Source: an uncultured cyanobacterium (GTDB lineage Bacteria > Cyanobacteriota > Cyanobacteriia > Cyanobacteriales > Geitlerinemataceae). Taken from it: a stretch of 40,513 nt of DNA. The notes beneath the pieces are model-generated. The model made no database searches and had not been told where the DNA came from. It was given only the letters and a program-made list of their open reading frames with translations. The stretch is from positions 1-40,513 of the forward strand of contig CALCCD010000037.1 in the NCBI GenBank assembly GCA_937899645.1, written 5' to 3'. The stretch's first letter is position 1. Each line of letters begins with the position of its first letter. Shown piece after piece: positions 26,120-34,218 of the stretch. Position numbers and translations under genes: made by a program.

Positions 26120-26207
26120 GATTGAATCGACTATCAAAGATCCGCGCGCGAGTCCTGTTTGACAAACGCCGAGCCCTCGGCAAATTGACGCAGACCCCGG
26201 AGAACCG

Positions 26208-26241
26208 AAAAGGGCCGAGCCTCCCGTTGGAAGCCCAGCCC
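26208..26241 (-). terminator. Intrinsic terminator of secG
   Basis: On the minus strand GGGCTGGGCTTCC (26241-26229) pairs over 13 positions, with some G-T pairs, with GGAGGCTCGGCCC (26224-26212). The loop is AACG, and TTTT follows. It lies 36 bases past the secG stop codon. Confidence 0.8.
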
Positions 26242-26276
26242 GTCTCAAGCTTTAAATGAGTTCGACTCGATCGAGC

Positions 26277-26504
26277 TTATGCCCAACCCGCCGCCAACAC
26301 CAGCGTCGTCCCGAGGAAGATCGTCGTCAGCACCCAGGTGATTCGGTTCAGGGTCGTTTCGGCACTCTTGGCGCTGCTGAATAGCTGTGCCTGGCCGCCG
26401 ATCGCGCCGATGCCGTCACCTTTCGGGCTGTGGAGCATCACGAGCGCGATCAGGCCGAGCGCCGACCCCGTCCAGAGGACTTGAAAGATTACAGCAGAGT
26501 TCAT
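26277..26504 (-). CDS. secG: Preprotein translocase subunit SecG
   Basis: SecG is the small third subunit of the SecYEG protein-export channel. This 75-residue protein starts MNSAVIFQVLWTGSALGLIA and has two membrane helices (about 5-24 and 54-73). They are separated by the conserved loop LHSPKGDGIGAIGGQAQLF followed by SSAKSAETTLNRIT. The upstream ATG at 26591 adds 29 residues of atypical sequence and is not used. A terminator lies downstream. gpmI lies upstream on the same strand. Many cyanobacteria keep gpmI and secG as close neighbours, but here 559 bases with two palindromic elements separate them. Confidence 0.93.
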   Translation of the reverse strand: MNSAVIFQVLWTGSALGLIALVMLHSPKGDGIGAIGGQAQLFSSAKSAETTLNRITWVLTTIFLGTTLVLAAGWA

Positions 26505-26764
26505 AAGAGAGTGTTGCGAAAGACGAAAAAGACTCGAGCGGCGATCGGGCCGCAGTGCTGTAAGTGTATTGACTTTGCAGGGCGATGACAAGCGAAACTC
26601 GCCGCCACCGTTCCCAATGGCTGGGAAATCGTTCGTCAGTCCCGACGCGGCGAGAGTTGGCGGCGTTGTCGGTTTGGGCGCAGCGGCTTTGCGGCACGCG
26701 ATCGGGATCGATTAGACCTTTTGCACAAAAAAATTTGGACAGTCAGAATGGGATGTCTCGAAGG

Positions 26765-26825
26765 CTGAGCGGAGTCGAAGCCTGGGTGCTATCGCGAAAA
26801 GTGGCCGCACTTCGACTCCGCTCAG
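26765..26825. repeat. Dispersed palindrome with 16-bp perfect arms (CTGAGCGGAGTCGAAG)
   Basis: CTGAGCGGAGTCGAAG (26765-26780) and its exact reverse complement CTTCGACTCCGCTCAG (26810-26825) flank a 29-base spacer. Elements with this core recur widely in bacterial intergenic DNA. A half-copy lies at 26058. Confidence 0.85.
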
Positions 26826-26910
26826 TGCTCGAAACCTGACCTTTTCGATTCATGCAAGAGATCGATTGAAACAGGGCAAATGCAGTTAGAAAACGCCTCC
26901 AGAAACTAAA

Positions 26911-26977
26911 GCAGGCGAAGACGCCTGCGCTACGGTTGCTTGCTTCGCTTTTTCTGTAGCGCGGGCATCTCGCCTGC
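26911..26977. repeat. Dispersed palindrome of the GCAGGCGAAGACGCCTGCGC type
   Basis: The left arm (26911-26933) and right arm (26956-26977) are inverted copies differing by one indel and two substitutions. The similarity extends outwards into AAACTAAA / TTCAGCTTT. The spacer is 22 bases. A degraded copy lies at 8811-8881. The hairpin may also act in ending gpmI transcripts. Confidence 0.85.
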
Positions 26978-27063
26978 TTCAGCTTTTTGTCGGTCTGGGA
27001 ATGTATGCGTTTGCCCTGGAGCGACAGGAGTTTGGGCGCATTGCCGTGCGCCTCACGAGTGGG

Positions 27064-28665
27064 CTAGACGCGCAGCGCTACCGGCGCGCGGTTTTCCTTC
27101 ACTTCGTACGCCGCCGGAGCGATCATCGAGTTGCCCGTCATCTCCTCGGGCTTCGGCAGGCCGAGAATCTCCAGGATCGTCGGCGCGATGTCGGCGAGGC
27201 GACCGTCGTCGCGTAGCGCCACATTCGTGCCGTGGCCGATAACCTTGCGGCGCTCGCCTTCCACGAGGATGAACGGAACTTTGTTGGTGGTGTGGGCCGT
27301 CCAGGGGTTGCCGTTCTCGTCGGCCATATACTCGGCGTTGCCGTGGTCGGCGGTAATCATCATCGTGCCGCCCATTTTGCCGACGCTTTCGAGCAGTTGG
27401 CCGACATTGCGATCGACTGCTTCGATCGCCTCGACCGCCGCGTCCATCTTGCCCGTGTGCCCGACCATATCGGGGTTAGCGTAGTTGATGACCACCAGCG
27501 AATACTGGCCGGAAGCGATCGCCTCGCTGGCCGCTTCGGTAACGGCGGCTGCCGACATCGCCGGAGCTGCGTCGTAGGTGGGAACCATCGGGCTGTTGAT
27601 CAGGTAGCGATCTTCGCCGGGGAACGGGTCTTCCTTACCGCCGTTGAAGAAGTAGGTTACGTGGGCGTACTTCTCGGTTTCGGCGGTGCGGAACTGCTTG
27701 AGGCCGTTATCGGCAATGACGCCGCCCAGGATATTGGTCAGATTTTGCGGCTCGAAAGCCACCAGCACCGGCAGGTTCGGATCGTACTGCGTAAAAGTCA
27801 GGAACGTCAGATCGTCGATACGATCGCGATCGAAGCCCGAAAAGTCGTGGCCGACGAACGCTTGGCTGAGCTGACGGGCGCGATCGGGGCGGAAGTTGAA
27901 GAAGATAATCGCATCGCCCGGCTCGATCTTGCTGTCGGTCAAGCGCGTCGGCTCGATAAATTCGTCCTGGATGCCGTCTTCGTAGGATTTCTCGATCAGC
28001 TCGACAGCGGACAGCGAACTGATGTCCGCGTCGCCGCCCACCATCGCGGCGTAGGCTTTCTCGACGCGCTCCCAGCGGTTGTCGCGATCCATTGCGTAAT
28101 ACCGGCCGCTGAGGCTGGCGATTTCGCCGACGCCGCGCCGCTCCAGGTAGCTTTGCAGCGAAGCGATCGTATTGCGGCCCTGGGTCGGTGGCGTGTCGCG
28201 TCCGTCGGTGATGGCGTGGACGCTAACGCGATCGAAGTCGCGCGCCTTGGCCAGGTCGATCAGTCCGAACAGGTGGTCGATATGGGAGTGGACGCCACCG
28301 TCGGAACAGAGACCGACGAGGTGTAGTCTGCCGCCCGTTGTCCCCAGGGTGTCGCAGAGCTTGGCGATCGCCGGATTCTCGCGGATGCTTTCGTCTTCGA
28401 CCGCGTCGGAGATGCGAACCAGCTCTTGGGGGACGACGCGCCCGGAGCCGATATTCAGGTGGCCGACCTCCGAGTTGCCCATTTGTCCGTGGGGCAGCCC
28501 GACGTCTTTCCCGGACGTGCGAATCAGCGTTCTCGGATACACCTCCCAGAGGCTGTCCATAACGGGCGTCTTGGCAGTCGCAATGGCGTTCTTCTCTGTC
28601 TCGGGGCGGTATCCCCACCCGTCTAGAATCACGAGCACCACAGGAGAAACAGGTGCTTGACTCAT
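27064..28665 (-). CDS. gpmI: 2,3-bisphosphoglycerate-independent phosphoglycerate mutase
   Basis: GpmI interconverts 3- and 2-phosphoglycerate in glycolysis using two Mn ions, without a bisphosphoglycerate cofactor. The 533-residue protein starts MSQAPVSPVVLVILDGWGYR, with Asp15 a metal ligand. The phosphoserine motif is GQMGNSEVGHLNIGSGRVV, with catalytic Ser65. The phosphotransferase insert has SDGGVHSHIDHL and ITDGRDTPP. The C-terminal metal site has NYANPDMVGHTG and MITADHGNAEYM. The length is normal. The open frame extends 104 codons upstream through atypical sequence, but homology begins at the ATG at 28665. TATTAT on the minus strand at 28716-28711 is a possible -10 about 45 bases upstream. 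Confidence 0.97.
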   Translation of the reverse strand: MSQAPVSPVVLVILDGWGYRPETEKNAIATAKTPVMDSLWEVYPRTLIRTSGKDVGLPHGQMGNSEVGHLNIGSGRVVPQELVRISDAVEDESIRENPAIAKLCDTLGTTGGRLHLVGLCSDGGVHSHIDHLFGLIDLAKARDFDRVSVHAITDGRDTPPTQGRNTIASLQSYLERRGVGEIASLSGRYYAMDRDNRWERVEKAYAAMVGGDADISSLSAVELIEKSYEDGIQDEFIEPTRLTDSKIEPGDAIIFFNFRPDRARQLSQAFVGHDFSGFDRDRIDDLTFLTFTQYDPNLPVLVAFEPQNLTNILGGVIADNGLKQFRTAETEKYAHVTYFFNGGKEDPFPGEDRYLINSPMVPTYDAAPAMSAAAVTEAASEAIASGQYSLVVINYANPDMVGHTGKMDAAVEAIEAVDRNVGQLLESVGKMGGTMMITADHGNAEYMADENGNPWTAHTTNKVPFILVEGERRKVIGHGTNVALRDDGRLADIAPTILEILGLPKPEEMTGNSMIAPAAYEVKENRAPVALRV

Positions 28666-29201
28666 AAGTTTCTGTTGCCTTTCGTGCATAAATTTGAGCG
28701 TTTCACGGACATAATACCACCGACTTCTAGAAGCTTTCGAGAGTAGATTTGGAATATCGAGGTTTGGCGATAATCTCCGTAAAGCGATGCGATCGAAGGT
28801 CAATTTTTTCGCGGCGATCTTGTAGCGAGAACCGTAGTTGTACCGATTCACTTTAGGGGGAAAGCCCTTTAATATCGAGCGTTCGGCAAAATTTTCGCGC
28901 TCGCTTGCAAGATGCGATCGCATTGCGATCTCCATCGTTTCAGAGCCGTTTATAAAAGCTGCGGCCCGCAAATCCACACTCCCTAATTCAGAGAAAAAAG
29001 GTTGGATGAGACTCGATCTCTATCGTCGATCGCGTCCGGTTTTGCTATCGGGATCGCGAGCGCGAAAAGCGCGGCCAAACTCCGGCAATGGAGTGTAGGA
29101 TATCGACGGATTGTAGTCACTTCGACGCTTGCCAACGATCCCGAGTTCGTCTTGTAATATTTCTTAGTGTTTGCTGTTTGGCATTTGCCATCGATCCGAT
29201 C
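28666..29201. other. Divergent intergenic region between gpmI and the TauE/SafE gene
   Basis: It contains the candidate gpmI -10 (TATTAT at 28716-28711, minus) and a TTTATAAA box near 28949-28956. No gene is visible unless the TauE/SafE gene starts at the upstream ATG at 29088. The region is AT-richer than its neighbours. Confidence 0.6.
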
Positions 29202-29996
29202 GTGACTCTTCTCTTTGTCGCCGCTTTGTTCGCCCTCGGCGCGTTCGTCGGGGTGCTCTCGGGCCTGTTCGGGATCGGGGGCGGGCTGCTCATCGTGCCG
29301 TTCCTGACGGGTCTGGGGTTCGGCGTGCTGCCCGCGACGGCGACGAGCCTGGTGGGCGTGATTTTTAGCTCGATGTCCGGCAGCATCCGCAACTGGCAGG
29401 CGGGCGAGCTGGACTGGCGGCGATCTTTCGGTCTCGCGATCGGCGGGATCCCGGCGGCGCAGCTGGGCGCGGTGGCGGGCGCGCACTTCTCGACTTCGGG
29501 TTTGGCTTTTTCTTTCGCGGCGCTGCAAGCTGCCTCGATTTACTTGATTGGACTGCGGCAGCGGCTCGCCGATGGCGACAGCAGCGATGAGGGCGATCGG
29601 GCTGACGCACCCACCTTGCTGCTGAACGGGCCGTCGATCGCGATCGGGGCGATCGCCGGGGGGCTGGCGGGACTGTTCGGCGTCGGGGGTGGCGTCGTGA
29701 TGGTGCCGTTGCAAATGCTGATTCTTAAAACGCCGATCAAAGATGCCGTGCGGGTCAGCCTGGGGGCGATCGTCGCGATCGGCCTGTCGGGACTGGCGCG
29801 CCACGCGCTGCTCGGCAACGTGCTCTGGATTCCGGGGTTGTGTATGGGTGCGGGCGGCATTATCGGGGCGCAGCTCGGGGCGCGGCTTCTGCCGTATTTG
29901 GCGCAGCCGGTGGTGAGTGGTCTGTTTCGCGTGCTGTTGGCCGTGGTTGCAGCGGTGATGATCGTCGAAGGCTGGATCGCGCTGCCGTCCGGCTGA
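29202..29996 (+). CDS. TauE/SafE-family sulfite or organosulfonate exporter-like permease
   Basis: This protein of about 264 residues has the twin-repeat layout of the TauE/SafE family. GVLSGLFGIGGGLLIVPFLT lies near the N-terminus and the second copy, GLAGLFGVGGGVVMVPLQML, near the middle. Each copy opens a bundle of about four membrane helices. The substrate is not predictable. Sulfite and sulfoacetate are known for some members. I prefer the GTG at 29202, because family members start one short segment before the first Gly motif. An in-frame ATG at 29088 would add 38 residues, including a Cys-rich hydrophobic stretch (VRLVIFLSVCCLAFAI), and cannot be excluded. No clear Shine-Dalgarno supports either start. 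The loop between the halves is acidic and short. Confidence 0.88.
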   Translation: MTLLFVAALFALGAFVGVLSGLFGIGGGLLIVPFLTGLGFGVLPATATSLVGVIFSSMSGSIRNWQAGELDWRRSFGLAIGGIPAAQLGAVAGAHFSTSGLAFSFAALQAASIYLIGLRQRLADGDSSDEGDRADAPTLLLNGPSIAIGAIAGGLAGLFGVGGGVVMVPLQMLILKTPIKDAVRVSLGAIVAIGLSGLARHALLGNVLWIPGLCMGAGGIIGAQLGARLLPYLAQPVVSGLFRVLLAVVAAVMIVEGWIALPSG

Positions 29997-30134
29997 GTCG
30001 GGCGCGGCTCCCGAAGCGATTCGTGCGGGCTGTCTATTGACTGATATCTCCATTGGCTGGCACGGTTACCTAATCTATTCAAGCGATTCGAGTCCTCGAT
30101 CCCGATTCGCTCGCGGTTTACTCGTGTTCGGCCA

Positions 30135-30416
30135 ATGGATTTAGTTCTCTACGAAAAGCCCGAATGCCATCTGTGCGAAGGCTTGCTCGAAAAGCTCGAG
30201 GCGATCGCGGCAGCGCGGGGGGGGCTGACGATCGCGGCGATCGAGCGACGCGATATCACCACCCGCGACGACTGGTTCGAGGAGTACCGCTACGAAATTC
30301 CCGTGCTACTCCGCCGCGATCGCCACGGAGCCGAGCAGCCGATCCCGCGCCCGTCGCCCCGGCTGACGGTCGCCGAACTGGAAGAATGGCTACAGAAATC
30401 CGTTGAAACTTCGTAG
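30135..30416 (+). CDS. Glutaredoxin-family (thioredoxin-fold) protein
   Basis: This 93-residue protein opens MDLVLYEKPECHLCEGLLEK. It has a CxxC active-site-like motif (Cys11-His-Leu-Cys14) after the first beta strand and a cis-proline motif YEIPVL near 53-58. A C-terminal helix follows (LTVAELEEWLQK). The layout fits the short glutaredoxin-like family often annotated DUF836. Members are thought to act in thiol-disulfide exchange; the partner is unknown. It stands 130 bases upstream of murE on the same strand and could share a transcript with it. A second promoter-like CATAAT (30515-30520) before murE argues against strict linkage. Confidence 0.88.
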   Translation: MDLVLYEKPECHLCEGLLEKLEAIAAARGGLTIAAIERRDITTRDDWFEEYRYEIPVLLRRDRHGAEQPIPRPSPRLTVAELEEWLQKSVETS

Positions 30417-30531
30417 CTAATGGTTCCGAGCTCGAACGCGCACCGGGGCGCAGCCTGACAGTTGCTGGCGCGTTCGGCCACGGGCGATCGACCGTCCGCG
30501 TCGTCCCCATCCGGCATAATTTCAGTCAGTT

Positions 30532-30536
30532 AGGAG
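30532..30536 (+). promoter_or_regulatory. Shine-Dalgarno AGGAG supporting the GTG start of murE
   Basis: AGGAG (within TTAGGAGAGG) lies 11 bases before GTG 30548. No ATG at a suitable position competes. Confidence 0.6.
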
Positions 30537-30547
30537 AGGTCTCGACC

Positions 30548-32077
30548 GTGAAACTGCGCGAATTACTCCAGGCGATCCCCGAACTCGATCCGAGCGCGAT
30601 CGCCGCGCTTCCCGGAGCTGCCGCCGCCCTCGACGCGGAGGTCAAAGGGCTCAGCCCCAACTCCGCAACCTGCCAAGTGGGCGACCTGTTCTTCGGGATG
30701 CCGGGAACGCGGGTCGATGGCGGTGAATTCTGGCCGAGCGCGGTCGCGGCTGGGGCGATCGCGGCGATCGTCTCGCCCGACGCTGCCGCGAAGGTCGCGC
30801 CGTCTACCGACCCGAGTGCCTGCGTCATCGTCGTGCCGGACGTGCGTTCGGCCTGCGGACAGATCGCCCGCGCCTTCTTCGGGCAACCCACGGACTCCCT
30901 CGCCGCGATCGGCGTGACCGGAACCAACGGCAAAACCACTACGACCCACCTGATCGAATACTGCCTGCAAGCCGCCGAGCGTCCGTCGGCGCTGCTGGGC
31001 ACGCTCTATGCCCGCTGGCCGGGATTCGAGCAGGTCGCCACGCACACTACGCCGTTCGCGATCGACCTGCAAAGCCAGCTCGCCAGCGCTCGCGACGCTG
31101 GAGCCACCGCCTGCATCATGGAGGTCAGCTCCCACGCTCTCGATCAGAAGCGCGTTCTCGGCTGCGAGTTTGAGGTGGCGGTATTTACCAACCTGACCCA
31201 GGATCACCTCGACTACCACGAGAGTATGGACGCCTACTTCGAGGCGAAGGCGAAGCTGTTCGCGCCGCCGTATTTCTCGCCGACGGGTCGGGCGATCGTC
31301 AATGCCGACAGCGACTACGGCCAGATCTTAGTCGAGCGGCTAGGCGATCGCGCCTGGACTTACAGCCTGGAGAATCCCGAGGCCGACTTCTACGCTAGCG
31401 ACCTGACCCTAACGCCGACGGGCGCGAGCGGCCAGCTCGAGACCCCCGCCGGAACGCTGTCCTTTTCGCTGCCGCTGGTGGGGCGCTACAACCTGGAAAA
31501 TATGATGGCGGCGGTCGGGGCGGCGCTAGCTGTCGGTCTCGACCTGGAAGTTGTCGTCAACGCGCTTCCGAAGTTCGCAGGCGTGCCGGGGCGGATGGAG
31601 CGCGTCGAGGTCGAGTCCGGTCAGGATGGCCAGACGATCTCGACGATCGTCGATTACGCCCACACGCCTGACAGCCTCGAAAATGCCCTCAAGGCGTTTC
31701 GACCGTTCGTGACCGGGCGGACGATCTGCGTCTTCGGTTGCGGGGGCGATCGCGATCGCACCAAACGACCGCTGATGGGCAAGATTGCCGCCGAGCTAGC
31801 CGATCTGGCTGTCGTCACGTCCGACAATCCCCGCACCGAAGACCCGCAGCAGATCCTCGACGATGTCATCGCCGGAATCCCTGGGGATGCCAACGCGATC
31901 GTCGAAGCCGATCGCGCCACGGCGATCCGACGTGCCATCCTGGAGGCAGAACCGGGCGACGGCGTCTTGATCGCCGGGAAAGGCCACGAAGACTACCAAA
32001 TCCTCGGCACGGAAAAAATTCACTTCGACGATCGCGAGCAGGCGCGGGCCGCACTCGCCCTGCGCGATACGCCCTAG
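30548..32077 (+). CDS. murE: UDP-N-acetylmuramoyl-L-alanyl-D-glutamate--2,6-diaminopimelate ligase
   Basis: MurE adds meso-diaminopimelate to the peptidoglycan precursor in the cytoplasm. The 509-residue protein begins at GTG 30548. The N-terminal UDP-binding domain contains KGLSPNSATCQVGDLFFGMP. The P-loop is GVTGTNGKTTTTH (122-134). The central domain has HTTPFAIDLQ, EVSSHALDQKRV and FTNLTQDHLDYHESMDAYFE, with the carbamylated-lysine region EAKAKLF. The C-terminal domain has VDYAHTPDSLENAL and FGCGGDRDRTKRPLMG. SDNPRTEDP (425-433) carries the DNPR motif, which marks the diaminopimelate-adding enzymes as against lysine-adding ones. The length is normal. No other mur or fts gene is in the window. 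Confidence 0.97.
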   Translation: MKLRELLQAIPELDPSAIAALPGAAAALDAEVKGLSPNSATCQVGDLFFGMPGTRVDGGEFWPSAVAAGAIAAIVSPDAAAKVAPSTDPSACVIVVPDVRSACGQIARAFFGQPTDSLAAIGVTGTNGKTTTTHLIEYCLQAAERPSALLGTLYARWPGFEQVATHTTPFAIDLQSQLASARDAGATACIMEVSSHALDQKRVLGCEFEVAVFTNLTQDHLDYHESMDAYFEAKAKLFAPPYFSPTGRAIVNADSDYGQILVERLGDRAWTYSLENPEADFYASDLTLTPTGASGQLETPAGTLSFSLPLVGRYNLENMMAAVGAALAVGLDLEVVVNALPKFAGVPGRMERVEVESGQDGQTISTIVDYAHTPDSLENALKAFRPFVTGRTICVFGCGGDRDRTKRPLMGKIAAELADLAVVTSDNPRTEDPQQILDDVIAGIPGDANAIVEADRATAIRRAILEAEPGDGVLIAGKGHEDYQILGTEKIHFDDREQARAALALRDTP

Positions 32078-32155
32078 GGTTGTGCTGCGGCGGCGGCGCT
32101 CCCCCTCAAAAAAGCCCGCTGCCGGTGATGATGTAAATCTCACATAAACGTTGTT

Positions 32156-32183
32156 TTGCAAGGCGAAATCGATCGGCTAGAAT
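32156..32183 (+). promoter_or_regulatory. Sigma-70-type promoter of the CNB-SpoIIE phosphatase gene
   Basis: TTGCAA (32156-32161) and TAGAAT (32178-32183) are separated by 16 bases. They lie about 58 bases upstream of the start codon. Confidence 0.5.
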
Positions 32184-32240
32184 GGCGCGACACCATCTAC
32201 CTCGATCGCCGCCTCAGAACAACGAAAATTCCCTCATTCG

Positions 32241-33491
32241 ATGCCAGTCCTGCCCGTGGATAGCCCTCCCGACCTCGATACGCTTGCATCTTGCGCTCTA
32301 TTTAAGAACGTCGAGCGCTCTGTCTTGCGATCGCTTCTGGACAAAGGCACGTTCATCGACATTCACGAAGGCGATATCCTCATCGAGCCCGGTGACGAAA
32401 ACCACGATCTGTATCTGCTGCTTACTGGCAACCTGCGGGTGTTTCTCGACAGCGATCGCGGCCTACAGGTCGAGCCGGAGGTCGGCTTCCCGATCGCGCC
32501 GGGAGAGTGCATCGGCGAGATGTCGATTATCGAACACAAGCCCGTCTCGGCCTACGTTCGCGCCGAAGCCGACTGCCGCCTGCTGGTCATTAACGAGCAA
32601 ACTTTCTGGGACGAGCTGATCCCGACGCCGGGAATCGTCAAAAATCTGCTGCAAGATCTCTCCAGCCGGATGCGCCGCCTCGATCGCGTTGCCCTCCAGA
32701 CGATCGAAGAGCGCCTCAAGCTTGCCGCCCTGCGCCGCGACCTAGAAGCCGCCGCTCAGATTCAGTCAAATATCCTGCCCCACGGAGCGTCGCTATTTGT
32801 CGATCGCCCGCAGGTGGACGTGGCCGCCAAGGTTATTCCGGCGCGGGCAGTAGGCGGCGACTTTTTCGATGCTTTCCCCCTCGACGATCGCAGCGTTTGC
32901 ATCGCGATCGGCGACGTCTCCGGCAAGGGCATCCCGGCGGCACTGTTTATGATTCGGGCGATTACGCTGCTGCGCCTCCAGGTCTCGAACCTCAACTGTG
33001 CCTATATGCGGGCGCTGGGCGCGACGATGGAGTCGATCAACCGCAACCTGTGCGAGAGCAACGAGCGCGGCATGTTCGTGACGCTGTTCGTCGGCCTGCT
33101 CGATCTGGAAACCGGCGAGCTGATCTACTGCAACGGCGGCCACAACCCGCCTTTTGTCGAGCGCAACGGCAGAGCCTTCGAGCTACTCGACGTGCCGCCG
33201 GGGATGCTGCTGGGCATCAGCGACGACACCGACTATCCCACCGCCAGCATCACGCTGCAACCGGGCGATCGCCTGGTGGCCTACACCGATGGCGTTACCG
33301 AAGCACGCGATCGCGCGATCGAGTTCTTCGGCGAAGAGCGTGCCCTCGATGTTCTCCAACAGATGCCCGCCGACGCTTCAGCCCAGTTGATTCTCAACGT
33401 CCTCCAGCGATCGGTATTCGACTTCGCTGACGGTGAGGCCCAATCGGATGACATCACGATCTTGGCGCTGCGCTATCGCGGCCAGCCGTAG
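32241..33491 (+). CDS. SpoIIE/RsbU-type PP2C phosphatase with an N-terminal cNMP-binding-like domain
   Basis: This 416-residue protein has a CRP-like sensory domain (about 15-135), a helical linker (about 140-175) and a SpoIIE-type Ser/Thr phosphatase domain (about 190-415). The phosphatase shows AVGGDFFDAF (203-212), IGDVSGKGIPAALFM (223-237), GGHNPPF, AYTDGVTEARD and SDDITILALR, so its metal-binding acids are intact. Such proteins usually dephosphorylate an anti-sigma antagonist. None is encoded nearby. In the CRP-like domain the phosphate-binding cassette reads GEMSIIEHKPVSAYVRA. The Arg normally present after the Pro is Val102, so ordinary cyclic-nucleotide binding may be lost. A promoter lies upstream, and the gene appears to be transcribed alone. 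Confidence 0.94.
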   Translation: MPVLPVDSPPDLDTLASCALFKNVERSVLRSLLDKGTFIDIHEGDILIEPGDENHDLYLLLTGNLRVFLDSDRGLQVEPEVGFPIAPGECIGEMSIIEHKPVSAYVRAEADCRLLVINEQTFWDELIPTPGIVKNLLQDLSSRMRRLDRVALQTIEERLKLAALRRDLEAAAQIQSNILPHGASLFVDRPQVDVAAKVIPARAVGGDFFDAFPLDDRSVCIAIGDVSGKGIPAALFMIRAITLLRLQVSNLNCAYMRALGATMESINRNLCESNERGMFVTLFVGLLDLETGELIYCNGGHNPPFVERNGRAFELLDVPPGMLLGISDDTDYPTASITLQPGDRLVAYTDGVTEARDRAIEFFGEERALDVLQQMPADASAQLILNVLQRSVFDFADGEAQSDDITILALRYRGQP

Positions 33492-33530
33492 CCATCACCA
33501 TCTCACTGATTCTCCCTACCGCAACGCTCG

Positions 33531-33662
33531 CTAGTCACCGGAAGCGATGGGGGCTGCACAGCCGAATGGACGGTCATATTCGGGACTCGCGAGGAACTCT
33601 CGCTGAGTTTCACGCAGAGCTTCATCGCGGGGCATTCCGGCCATCAGGCGATCGTACAAAGC
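33531..33662 (-). pseudogene. C-terminal remnant of a CHAT-domain protein
   Basis: The last 43 codons of a minus-strand frame read ALYDRLMAGMPRDEALRETQ, then REFLASPEYDRPFGCAAPIA and SGD. This closely resembles the end of CHAT caspase-like domains, which typically read 'L..G..k.eALr.AQ..lL....Y.hPyyWAaFvL.Gd'. Here the Tyr-Trp-Ala-Ala-Phe core is altered to FGCAAPIA. Nothing upstream in the frame continues the domain. Instead it meets the 3' end of crcB in another frame. I read this as the surviving tail of a deleted CHAT gene, although expression as a short peptide from Met 8 of the fragment cannot be ruled out. Confidence 0.6.
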
Positions 33663-33669
33663 TGCATCC

Positions 33670-34092
33670 TCAAGGTGTAAAATTGCGCCCGATCGCGTTG
33701 CCCAAGCCAACACCAACCCCAACCCCCACCAGCCCCAGCACCGCGCTCCCCAGCCAGTAGACCAGCGCCAGCCCGCCGCGCCCCGACGACCACAGCGACA
33801 CCGACTCCAGCGCGTAAGTCGAAAACGTCGTGTACGACCCCAGAAATCCCGTCCCAATTATCAGCTTCACTTCCGGCGAAATCGACGGAAAGTGTCGCGC
33901 GGCCAGCGTCGCCAGAACGCCCATGGCGATCGCACCGCTGACGTTGACGATCGCCGTACCGTAGGGAAATCCCGCTCCCCAAGCTGCGCTCCACGACGCG
34001 ATCGCTTGGGAAACGTAATAGCGCGCCAGCGAGCCGCCGATCGCGCCCAGGGCAATTGCTAACGGAGGCCGTAGCCCGCTCCAGTCCAGCAT
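33670..34092 (-). CDS. crcB: Fluoride exporter CrcB/FluC
   Basis: CrcB/FluC proteins form dimeric channels that export fluoride. The 140-residue protein has four membrane helices. Family marks are GAIGGSLARYYVS (16-28), GTAIVNVSGAIAMG (45-58) with pore Asn50, and GTGFLGSYTTFSTYALE (80-96) with the Thr-Thr-Phe-Ser-Thr break. The last helix is Gly/Val-rich (GLVGVGVGVGLGNAIG). I looked for a fluoride riboswitch in the 126 bases upstream and saw none. It lies downstream of a histidine kinase on the same strand. A CHAT-domain remnant follows directly. Confidence 0.95.
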   Translation of the reverse strand: MLDWSGLRPPLAIALGAIGGSLARYYVSQAIASWSAAWGAGFPYGTAIVNVSGAIAMGVLATLAARHFPSISPEVKLIIGTGFLGSYTTFSTYALESVSLWSSGRGGLALVYWLGSAVLGLVGVGVGVGLGNAIGRNFTP

Positions 34093-34218
34093 TGTTTTGC
34101 AAGTTGCGAGTGTGCGTGTCGGCTCTATTGTGGCGGGCGATCGTCACTGTCTCTGCTTCACTTTGCGTAAGCCCTGTTTCTGCGCGATCGCCCACCTCCA
34201 CAGCGCTCACCGTCGGTG

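Larger units (their letters stand above)
25853..26276. other. Intergenic region between the ABC ATPase and secG
   Basis: No protein gene is visible over 424 bases. The region holds a candidate -10 for the ATPase gene (TAGAAT on the minus strand at 25900-25895), a half-copy of a dispersed repeat (26058-26073), a plus-strand terminator with no gene upstream (26083-26119) and the secG terminator (26208-26241). The left half is AT-richer than its surroundings. Confidence 0.7.
26505..27063. other. Repeat-filled gap between gpmI and secG
   Basis: No gene is visible over 559 bases. Two different palindromic dispersed elements (26765-26825 and 26911-26977) occupy its middle, and the rest shows no recognisable structure. 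Confidence 0.7.

Noticed and set aside
27232-28326. Plus-strand 364-aa frame inside gpmI
   Set aside because: It is antisense to an intact, highly conserved gene and has no recognisable motif.
34093-34218. Fluoride riboswitch (crcB motif) upstream of crcB
   Set aside because: The conserved GGxGAUGG and CUGAUGGC-type blocks are not visible on the minus strand in this region.
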